A stretch of 64,000 nt of DNA from Vicinamibacterales bacterium. GTDB taxonomy: Bacteria > Acidobacteriota > Vicinamibacteria > Vicinamibacterales > 2-12-FULL-66-21. This document shows, one piece after another, positions 53,560 to 60,322 of the stretch; position 1 is the stretch's first letter; each line of letters starts with the position of its first letter. The stretch spans positions 1-64,000 of the forward strand of contig DASSPH010000110.1 of assembly GCA_035699745.1 (NCBI GenBank), read 5' to 3'. The position numbers and the translations under genes are program-made. The notes below the pieces were generated by a model. The model was not told the origin of the DNA. It ran no database searches and saw nothing but the letters and a program-made list of their open reading frames with translations.

Positions 53560-55997
53560 AGAATCAGCACCGCCGAGACGCCGCAACTCAGATGCAGGGG
53601 CCGCGATCGTTCGAGGCGCTCGATCTCGCCGAGGTGCGTCTGCCGCAGCCGATCCTCGGTCGTGACGATCCGCGCCGCTTCCGCCAGAGCGCGGCGGTCG
53701 AACAAGCCCGGCTGAACCGCGGCGCGGTCGCGCGGCCGATCGCTCAGCTCCCGCTCCCGCGCGGCCATCGCAGCTGCCGCCGCGTCGTGCGCGTCGCAGA
53801 CGCCCGCGAACCAGACGTCGACGGCAGGAAGACGCGAGGTGTTCAGCCGCTCGATGACCGGCGCCGCGGCGCGGCGCACGTCGCCGGCGGTGCAGGGCCG
53901 GCAGGGACTGGCCTCGAGATGCAGCAGGAACTGGCGCACGGCGACGGGGAAGCCCTCGATCGTTCGCGCGGTACACGACAGGGCAGCGACGTACCCGGGC
54001 GGCGGCGTGCCGGCTCTCGCACGCATGCTGCTGACGAGGACGTTCCGGCCGCTGTCATCGCGCGTCCCGGCGATGCGGCGGTGCGCCGCGATCTGACGTG
54101 CGGCTTCACCCGACCGTCCCGGATCGCCATCGTGACGAAGGATCGCCACGGTGTCGTTCTCCCGGCCGTCCGGCAGGGCCTCGACGGCATCGCCGCCGAT
54201 GACGATCCCGGCGGTGCGTGCGTCGTCGAGAAACGCGCCGAGACGGTCGTCCGCCCCCAGCGCGGCAACGATGCGCGAGAGCCGCCGCGCGAGGTTCCCG
54301 ATCACCAGATCCTCGGCGGTGTCGCGGGCGGTGAGCGTCAGCGCATGGACCGTGCGCCGCTGCCCGATGCGATCGACGCGGCCGATGCGCTGCTCCAGTC
54401 GTGCCGGATTCCACGGCAGCTCGTAGTTGACGACCATCCGGCAGTGTTCGTGAAGGTTGAGTCCCTCGGCCGCCGCGTCGGTCGCGAGCAGCAGGCCGCC
54501 CTCGGCATTGAACCGCCGTTGAACGGCGGCGCGATCCGGCGAGGCGAGCCCGCCGTGCAGCTGCAGCGATGGCGGGAGAGCGGCCGCGATCTGCAGCAGC
54601 GTGTCGCGATATTCGGTGAAGACGACGAGCGATTCGCGCGGAACCCGCCCGACCAACCGGCGCAGGTAGCGCAGCTTCGAGTCGGTTCCGGCGGCGGCGT
54701 CTGCCGCGGCGATGAGGGCGGCCAGGCAGCGGTGCTCCCGTGCTGCGTCGGCCAGCCCCGGAGCCGCCAGCGAGCCGGGCGCGACCTCGTCGTCGAGCGG
54801 ATCATCGTCTTCGAACAGCGCCAGTTGACGGGGAATCCTGCCGCGCCCCTGCAGGAGCGCGAGGCGCCGTCGCAGCGACTGCGCGGCCGCCGCCGGCGAC
54901 GACAGCGCCCTCTTGCGCAGGATCGTGACCGCAAGCCTGGCGGCGTCGCGGTCCGCGAGCGGCTCGTTCCACACGTCCCGGCTGTAGCGCTCGAGCAGCC
55001 GCTGAAAGCGCCCCTCGACGCCGGAGGTGCGCACCCGCGCGAACCGGTGCCGCCGCCGGCGCGCATCGCCGACGTCGGCGCGCGAGCGCCGGAACATCAG
55101 CGGCGGCGCCGCCGCAGGAGTCGCACCGATCGACGCGAGCGACGCGAACGATCCCGGGGTCCCCGAATATGGCGTGGCGGTGATCGCAACGACGCGGCGC
55201 GATCTCGCCGCAAACCGCTGCAGCGCGGTGTGACGGTCGGTCGGCGCCGCGGCCGTGTGCGCTTCGTCGACGACCAGCAGATCCCAGACATGCGAGGCGA
55301 TCCCCTCCGCTACGTCGGGCCGCTTCAGGAAGTCGATCGATCCGACATAGATGCCGGGCGCCGTCCACGGGCTCGAGTCGCCGGGAATGTCCGCGACCGT
55401 GTTGCGCAACCAGCGCGCGTCGACCACGGAGAGCTGGAGGTTGAAGCGCCCGGCCAGTTCTGACGCCCACTGGTGCCGAACGCCCGCCGGTACGGCGAGC
55501 AGGATCCGCGCGTCGGGATCGCGCGCCAGGACGTCGCTCACAATCCACCCGGCCTGAATCGTCTTGCCCAATCCCACTTCGTCGGCGAGCAGCAGGCGGC
55601 AGACGCCTCCCGCGGCCGCAACCGCGGGCGCGAGTTGAAAGGCGATGAGATCGGCCGAGGATCGCCTGCTTCGAGGGGTCAGCGGGTCGATCGTGCGCGC
55701 GGCGTCTCGAAGCACCGACGCCGCCCAGACACGCAGACGAACGGCGCGCGGCCGCCGCTGATCGGCGCAGACGGCCGGCCGGTCGAACGGCCACAGGAGA
55801 ATCCGCCTGGTGCCGTCCGCCTCTCGCGTGAGGTGGAGTTCGTCGCAATCGGTGTGGCGGACCGTCGTCTCGAGCCGACACCGATGGCCGCGCGCCACGA
55901 CCCAGGCCCCCGCACTGAGCGCACGTGGCAGCGGCTGCGATGGCGCAGGAAAGGCGTCTTCGCGCGTATTGCGATCGTCGATCGAATTTGCCGGCAT
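53550..55997 (-). CDS. SNF2-like superfamily 2 helicase (DrmD-like)
   Basis: 815 aa. Walker A LLADEVGLGKTIQAG (near residue 140), DEAH box VVDEAH (near 244), motif III ITATPYSG, and the C-terminal lobe VVFTEYRDTLL, ATDAAAEGLNLHEH, EQRIGRVDRIGQ. This is the COG0553-type RapA/SNF2 layout seen in DrmD of class 1 DISARM. Predicted to translocate on DNA with ATP. Its end overlaps the methyltransferase gene, so the proteins are made together. No other DISARM component (DrmA, DrmB, DrmC) is nearby. Base composition matches neighbours. Confidence 0.85.
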   Translation of the reverse strand: MPANSIDDRNTREDAFPAPSQPLPRALSAGAWVVARGHRCRLETTVRHTDCDELHLTREADGTRRILLWPFDRPAVCADQRRPRAVRLRVWAASVLRDAARTIDPLTPRSRRSSADLIAFQLAPAVAAAGGVCRLLLADEVGLGKTIQAGWIVSDVLARDPDARILLAVPAGVRHQWASELAGRFNLQLSVVDARWLRNTVADIPGDSSPWTAPGIYVGSIDFLKRPDVAEGIASHVWDLLVVDEAHTAAAPTDRHTALQRFAARSRRVVAITATPYSGTPGSFASLASIGATPAAAPPLMFRRSRADVGDARRRRHRFARVRTSGVEGRFQRLLERYSRDVWNEPLADRDAARLAVTILRKRALSSPAAAAQSLRRRLALLQGRGRIPRQLALFEDDDPLDDEVAPGSLAAPGLADAAREHRCLAALIAAADAAAGTDSKLRYLRRLVGRVPRESLVVFTEYRDTLLQIAAALPPSLQLHGGLASPDRAAVQRRFNAEGGLLLATDAAAEGLNLHEHCRMVVNYELPWNPARLEQRIGRVDRIGQRRTVHALTLTARDTAEDLVIGNLARRLSRIVAALGADDRLGAFLDDARTAGIVIGGDAVEALPDGRENDTVAILRHDGDPGRSGEAARQIAAHRRIAGTRDDSGRNVLVSSMRARAGTPPPGYVAALSCTARTIEGFPVAVRQFLLHLEASPCRPCTAGDVRRAAAPVIERLNTSRLPAVDVWFAGVCDAHDAAAAAMAARERELSDRPRDRAAVQPGLFDRRALAEAARIVTTEDRLRQTHLGEIERLERSRPLHLSCGVSAVLILWR

Positions 55998-56078
55998 TTC
56001 CGCGGGGTGGCGATCTGCGCCGCCCGGCGGATGGCAATGGACGTGCCGCGGCCCGCGGCCGATTCGGCGTCGCGCGGG

Positions 56079-57374
56079 CTACGCGGACGCCTGGACCGCG
56101 TCCTGGTCCGGCGATACCGGCACCCGAACGCGCCGAATGCGGACCCCGCGCGCATATGCGACCGAGGCGACGGTGGATGGCACTGCGAGCGACGAGATCA
56201 ACGACCGCACGTCGTCGCTCGTTACGGCGGCCCCCTTCACCGGGCGCGGTGCGTCGCTGCGCGCCCACCGTGCCAGCGGGCCGAGACGATCGCGGCCGCT
56301 GCCGTCCGACGGCCTGGACCGCTGCAGCAGATCCTGCAGGTGAACGCGTCCGGTGAGCTTCGGCAGGCGGTCCGCGACCGCCTTCGGTCTCGGCGCGTCG
56401 GCCGGCCTGGCGCTCTTCTTCGCCGGCGCCGGCGGTGGCGCGGACTCGGCAGGCGTGTCGGTCTGCGCCGCGACCGGTCGCGGCGCCTTGGCCGGCGGCT
56501 CATCGGCCCTGGCCGGAACGGCAAGGGCGGACGTGAACGCCTCCAGGGTGGGCGCGATCGGCGGCTGGATCGCCACCGGCTCCGGCGGCGGTTCTGCCGC
56601 GGCCGGCTTGACGATCGGCGGCTCGAACGCCGCGGGCTCGACGATCGGTACATCCGCCGCGGGCCTGACGATCGGTTCGTCGATCGCGGGCATGATGATC
56701 GACGGCGCCTCCGCAGCCGGGGCGGTGACGACGGGTGCCGGTGCCGGTGCCGGGGCGGGCGCGGGCCCGCGCTTGTGAGCGGCCGGCTTCTCGGACGACT
56801 TCGACGACCGCGAGGACGATGCCGGCTTCCATTCGAACGGGGAAGACCACGCCGACTCCGGCGCCGCCGGCTCCTCGGGATCCGCGGTCGCCGCCTGCGA
56901 CGGGACCGCAGGGCCGGGACGGTGCGCCTGCGCCGTGTACGACGTCTGCGCCAGCAGCAGCTTCTTGTCCGCCGCCTGCTGCAGGTAGACGCGGATCTCG
57001 TCCGCGAACAGATCGGGATCGCATCCGGAGACCTGCGCCGGGTCCTTCTTGCGGCGGAAGGCCGAGAACAGGCCGCGCGAGCCGGTGTCGTCGCCGGCGT
57101 CGAGCGACGAGGCGAGCTGCGGAATCGTGTGCGTCTGCAGGTGGCCGGCGTGCTCGAGCGTCTTCAGGTGCGCGATCAGTTCGTCTTCGTCACGCGGCGA
57201 CAGCAGCGCGCTGAGCAGCAGCACGTCCGGCATGCTGGTGCGCATCGCCTGGATCGCCGCGTCCCGCGAGTCGACGACGACGACGTCGGCGAGCGCCTTC
57301 TCGCGGACGATGCGTTTGACGATGGCGGCCTGGCGAAGATCGGGCTCGATCGCGAGTACTAGCGGCTGCGGCAC
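56079..57374 (-). CDS. Pseudo-receiver protein with long Pro/Ala linker
   Basis: 431 aa. Residues 1-85 follow a response regulator receiver fold (LVLAIEPDLRQAAIVKRIVREK, VVVVDSRDAAIQAM) but the phosphoacceptor position in PDVLLLSALLSP is Ser instead of Asp. Residues about 170-330 are a low-complexity Pro/Ala/Lys linker (AP repeats, SIIMPAIDEPIVRPA), and a short conserved basic C-terminus follows. It probably signals or assembles in the Tad system rather than acting as a phosphorelay output. Divergent from the pilin genes, downstream of a small membrane protein gene. Confidence 0.65.
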   Translation of the reverse strand: MPQPLVLAIEPDLRQAAIVKRIVREKALADVVVVDSRDAAIQAMRTSMPDVLLLSALLSPRDEDELIAHLKTLEHAGHLQTHTIPQLASSLDAGDDTGSRGLFSAFRRKKDPAQVSGCDPDLFADEIRVYLQQAADKKLLLAQTSYTAQAHRPGPAVPSQAATADPEEPAAPESAWSSPFEWKPASSSRSSKSSEKPAAHKRGPAPAPAPAPAPVVTAPAAEAPSIIMPAIDEPIVRPAADVPIVEPAAFEPPIVKPAAAEPPPEPVAIQPPIAPTLEAFTSALAVPARADEPPAKAPRPVAAQTDTPAESAPPPAPAKKSARPADAPRPKAVADRLPKLTGRVHLQDLLQRSRPSDGSGRDRLGPLARWARSDAPRPVKGAAVTSDDVRSLISSLAVPSTVASVAYARGVRIRRVRVPVSPDQDAVQASA

Positions 57375-57647
57375 TTAACTCTTGACCATGAAGATCGTCA
57401 GCACGATGCCCACCGTGGCGAAGACCACCAGCGGTGCGTTCTCGATGCTCTGATACTTCGCCGCGGTCCACAGCGCGTCGACGAGATCGGAAACGCGGCT
57501 GCTCAAGGGCGCGACGCTCGCCGTGCTGCTCATGAGTCCGGACACGTGGTCGCGCACGCGGGCGTCGACCGACACCAGGGCGAACATGATCCCGGCGAAG
57601 ACCACCGCGGAAAGCGCACCCTGACGCTTTGCGAATTGCAGGTTCAT
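57375..57647 (-). CDS. Small two-span membrane protein, unknown
   Basis: 90 aa with two predicted TM helices (residues about 10-28 and 70-88, ENAPLVVFATVGIVLTIFMV). I recognise no family. Its stop codon is adjacent to the next gene start, so it is cotranscribed with the pseudo-receiver gene. A Shine-Dalgarno GAGGGGG precedes the ATG, and a sigma-54 promoter lies about 40 nt upstream, which links it to pilus control. Confidence 0.65.
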   Translation of the reverse strand: MNLQFAKRQGALSAVVFAGIMFALVSVDARVRDHVSGLMSSTASVAPLSSRVSDLVDALWTAAKYQSIENAPLVVFATVGIVLTIFMVKS

Positions 57648-57683
57648 AGCGGTTTCCCCCTCTCAGGGCTCGCATCCTTTAAT

Positions 57684-57699
57684 CGCAAGTGACGTGCCG
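57684..57699 (-). promoter_or_regulatory. Sigma-54 promoter, minus strand
   Basis: CGGCAC-GTCAC-TTGCG on the minus strand: GG and GC dinucleotides 10 nt apart as required for -24/-12. Transcription would begin about 25 nt before the ATG at 57647. It shares CACGTCN and TTGCGATTA with the plus-strand promoter. Confidence 0.6.
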
Positions 57700-57922
57700 T
57701 CGGCGGATCGCGCGAGATCCGGCGGAAATCCGCACATGTGCGCGATTGGGGCCCGGCGCCGCGCCCGGCGAACCACGAAATTCGCGTCGGCGGATACGAA
57801 ACTGGCGTGGCGGCGGGCCGCCGGCGGGCGCCGCCCGGCGCACGAACCGGCCGGTGGGGATCGCCGCAACTCACGGACGTGAAGGATGTTGCAGGCACAT
57901 CGCACCGGCGCGGCACCGCCCG

Positions 57923-57938
57923 TGGCACGTCGGTTGCG
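57923..57938 (+). promoter_or_regulatory. Sigma-54 promoter, plus strand
   Basis: TGGCAC-GTCGG-TTGCG, matching TGGCAC-N5-TTGCW at all key positions (GG-N10-GC), ahead of the first pilin gene with a leader of about 100 nt. Confidence 0.75.
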
Positions 57939-58048
57939 ATTAGGGGGGCTGCGACGCGGCGTGGTGCCGCGCAGTTCAACCAACGCGTAATGCGGCCCGC
58001 GCCGCACATCGCACCGCCCCCGCGGTGCACAACGTCCCAGGAGGACTC

Positions 58049-58234
58049 ATGCAGCTCGTTAACTTTGCGAAGTCGTTCGTTCGTAACGAAGAGGGTCAGG
58101 ACCTGCTCGAGTACGCGCTGCTCGTGGCGCTCATCGCCCTCGTGGCGATCGCGGCGGTCACGGCGGCCGGCGGTTCCGTGAAGACCATCTTCCAGACCAT
58201 CGCCGACAAGCTGGGTGGAGCGGCGGGCGCGTAA
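58049..58234 (+). CDS. flp: Flp-type pilin 1
   Basis: 61 aa. A charged leader ends at Gly16 in EEGQDLLEYALLVALIAL, so cleavage gives a mature 45-residue pilin with Glu+5 and Tyr+6, the Flp prepilin pattern, followed by one hydrophobic helix. Polymerises into the Tad pilus. Strong Shine-Dalgarno AGGAGGA. The first gene of the pilus operon, followed by an intrinsic terminator before the second pilin. Confidence 0.9.
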   Translation: MQLVNFAKSFVRNEEGQDLLEYALLVALIALVAIAAVTAAGGSVKTIFQTIADKLGGAAGA

Positions 58235-58250
58235 TAGCGCACCACGCAGC

Positions 58251-58285
58251 GAGGCCGGGAGCGTCACGCTCCCGGCCTCATTTTT
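58251..58285 (+). terminator. Intrinsic terminator between pilin genes
   Basis: A perfect 13-bp stem (GAGGCCGGGAGCG and its complement), 3-nt loop, and ATTTTT directly after. This is the strongest terminator seen in the window. It sits inside the operon, after pilin 1, so most transcripts should end there and pilin 1 be made in excess. Confidence 0.85.
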
Positions 58286-58299
58286 CGAGGAGTCAGCCG

Positions 58300-58494
58300 A
58301 TGCCGTCACCCAACGCCGTTGACACGCTGCTGCGAATCGCCAACGAGAAGTTCCCGACCTCGGAAGAGGGGCAGGACCTGCTCGAGTACGGATTGCTGGC
58401 GGCCTTGATCGCGATCGTCGCGGTCGGCGCGGTCGGCACGCTCGGCCAGACCATCTACAACGTGTTCTGGCAGAGCATCGGAGCCAATTTCTAG
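58300..58494 (+). CDS. Flp-type pilin 2
   Basis: 64 aa, leader ending at Gly24 in EEGQDLLEYGLLAALIAIVA with Glu29/Tyr30 at +5/+6. The EEGQDLLEY block is identical to pilin 1, but the leader and C-terminus (NVFWQSIGANF) differ. A Shine-Dalgarno GAGGAG lies upstream. Probably a minor pilin or initiator since it lies after the terminator. Confidence 0.9.
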   Translation: MPSPNAVDTLLRIANEKFPTSEEGQDLLEYGLLAALIAIVAVGAVGTLGQTIYNVFWQSIGANF

Positions 58495-58498
58495 AGTC

Positions 58499-58993
58499 AT
58501 GGTGCCAGTCCTCGTCCTCACGCTCGGGCTCGCGACCGCCGTCTACACGGACGTCCGTACGCGGCGGATTCCGAACTGGCTGACCGGCTCGATCGCCGGC
58601 GCCGGATTCGGTCTCGCGTTCGGCGGCGGCGTGGTGACGCCGATGCAGGCCGCGCTCGGGCTGCTGACGGGACTGCTGCTCATGATGCCGGGGCACCTGA
58701 TTGGTGCGACCGGCGCCGGCGACGTGAAGCTGATGGCCGCGGTCGGCACGATGCTCGGACCCGACCTCACCTTCCGCGCCTTCCTGTATTCGGCGGTGGC
58801 GGGCGGCCTGTTCGCCCTGGCCGTGGCGACGCAGCGCGGCATCCTGGCGACGACGCTGCAGGACGCCGGCCGCCTGGTGACCTCTCCGGCAGGCGTGCGG
58901 AAGGCGATCGAGTCGCCGGCCCGCGCCAATCGCTTCGCCTACGGACCGGCAATCGCGACGGGAACACTGATCTCCCTGATGGTGGCCAAATGA
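58499..58993 (+). CDS. cpaA: Prepilin peptidase (TadV/CpaA, A24 family)
   Basis: 164 aa with four to five hydrophobic segments. The two aspartates of A24 peptidases are in VYTDVRTRRIPN and GAGDVKLMAAVGT (GxGDxK). It cleaves the pilin leader peptides. It lacks the N-methyltransferase domain of type IV PilD proteins, as usual for Tad peptidases. Four bases after pilin 2, overlapping TadE by four bases. Confidence 0.9.
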   Translation: MVPVLVLTLGLATAVYTDVRTRRIPNWLTGSIAGAGFGLAFGGGVVTPMQAALGLLTGLLLMMPGHLIGATGAGDVKLMAAVGTMLGPDLTFRAFLYSAVAGGLFALAVATQRGILATTLQDAGRLVTSPAGVRKAIESPARANRFAYGPAIATGTLISLMVAK

Positions 58994-59418
58994 AACGCAT
59001 CCGCAGTGAAAAGGGCGCGGCGCTGATCGAGGCGGCAATCACCGTTCCGATCATCCTGCTCATCTCGGTAGGCATCTTCGAGTTCGGCCGCGCCTACCAG
59101 ACGCAGCAGGTGCTGGTGAATGCCGCCCGCGAAGGGGCGAGACTCGCGGTCATCGAGGGGTCGACCGACGCCCAGGTGCGGGCCCGCGTCAACGACTACC
59201 TGAGCCTCGCCGGCCTGAAGACGCTGGGCGACGACAAGATCCCCATCAACCGGACGACCGCGGTGACCGGCACCGGGACGACCGGTTCGTCGGTCGAGGT
59301 CCTCTATCCGTTCGAGTTCATGGTCCTCAATCCGGTGGTGAAGCTGATCGCCCCCACCGACACCAAAACCGGCGCGCCGATCACGATGAAGGCCGCCACA
59401 GTGATGCGGAACGAGTAA
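58990..59418 (+). CDS. tadE: TadE-like minor pilin/pseudopilin
   Basis: 142 aa. Leader with GAALIEAAITVPIILLISVGIFEFGRAYQ (TadE domain, Glu at +5-like position), then an extracytoplasmic domain. Minor pilin required in Tad pilus assembly. ATGA overlap with the peptidase gene. Confidence 0.85.
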   Translation: MKRIRSEKGAALIEAAITVPIILLISVGIFEFGRAYQTQQVLVNAAREGARLAVIEGSTDAQVRARVNDYLSLAGLKTLGDDKIPINRTTAVTGTGTTGSSVEVLYPFEFMVLNPVVKLIAPTDTKTGAPITMKAATVMRNE

Positions 59419-59429
59419 CCGAGGGACAT

Positions 59430-60287
59430 ATGCGCAACCGAATCTTTGCCGTTCTCGCGCTGGCAGTAATCGCCGGCGGAGGTCTCGCTTACGGGACCTA
59501 CAACGCGATCAACACGCAGCCGGTCAAGACGGTCACCGCGCCGACCCAGCCCGTGGTCGTGGCGGCGGCGGATCTGCCCCTCGGCGCCGAGTTGAAGAAG
59601 GAAGACCTGACCGTCGTCAACTTCCCGGTCGGCGCCGCGCCCGAAGGCGCGTTCGCCAAGCCGGCCGACGTGCTCGGCCGCGGGCTGATCGTGTCGATGG
59701 TCAAGAACGAGATCGTGCTGAACGCCAAGCTCGCCTCGAAGGAAGCGGGCGCCGGGCTGCCGCCGGTCATCCCCGACGGCATGCGCGCGGTGTCGGTGCG
59801 GGTCAACGAGGTCATCGGCGTCGCCGGCTACGTGCTGCCGGGCACGCGCGTCGACGTGCTCGCGACCGCCAGCCCGAACGGCTCGCCGCAGGATGCGACC
59901 TCCAAGGTGATCCTCTCCAACGTGCAGGTGCTCACCGCCGGCACCCGGATGGAGCAGGACCAGGAGAAGGGCAAGCCGATGCAGGTCACCGTGGTGACGC
60001 TGCTCGTCTATCCCGAGCAGTCCGAGCGGCTCGCGCTGGCCAGCACGGAAGGCAAGATTCAGCTCGCGCTGCGCAATCCGCTCGATACCAGCGCCCCCGA
60101 GACCCCCGGCATCAAGCCCGCCGTGCTGCTCGGCATGACCAAGCCGGCGGCCCGTTCGGCGGGCCCGACGACCAAGACCGCGCGCAAGACGCCTGGACCG
60201 GTGACGAACGACGTCCCGGTAGCGGCTCCGCTCCCGACCGTTGAAATCATTCGCGGCGACAAGCGCTCGTCCGAGGTGATCAAATGA
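59430..60287 (+). CDS. cpaB: CpaB/RcpC pilus assembly protein
   Basis: 285 aa. N-terminal TM anchor, SAF domain (VVVAAADLPLGAELKKEDLTVVNFP) and CpaB core PDGMRAVSVRVNEVIGVAGYVLPGTRVDVLAT, then a Pro/Thr-rich tail. It contacts the secretin in the periplasm. ATGA overlap with cpaC (from 60284). Confidence 0.9.
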   Translation: MRNRIFAVLALAVIAGGGLAYGTYNAINTQPVKTVTAPTQPVVVAAADLPLGAELKKEDLTVVNFPVGAAPEGAFAKPADVLGRGLIVSMVKNEIVLNAKLASKEAGAGLPPVIPDGMRAVSVRVNEVIGVAGYVLPGTRVDVLATASPNGSPQDATSKVILSNVQVLTAGTRMEQDQEKGKPMQVTVVTLLVYPEQSERLALASTEGKIQLALRNPLDTSAPETPGIKPAVLLGMTKPAARSAGPTTKTARKTPGPVTNDVPVAAPLPTVEIIRGDKRSSEVIK

Positions 60288-60322
60288 CGACGCGCCAATC
60301 ACAGCAGCAGCCTGGAGGACCC

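Larger units (their letters stand above)
57648..58048. other. Divergent Tad control region
   Basis: 401 bp without a gene between the pseudo-receiver operon and the pilin operon. It holds two sigma-54 promoters facing opposite ways (57684-57699 minus, 57923-57938 plus) and two palindromes, CGCACATGTGCG at 57731-57742 and TCACGGACGTGA at 57871-57882, that are candidate activator sites. I see no promoter of the TAGAAT type here. Confidence 0.6.

Noticed and set aside
56045-56059. Hairpin GCCGCG-GCC-CGCGGC between the pseudo-receiver and helicase genes as terminator
   Set aside because: Only a 6-bp stem and no T-run on the minus strand; it does not prove that the helicase genes are a separate transcript.
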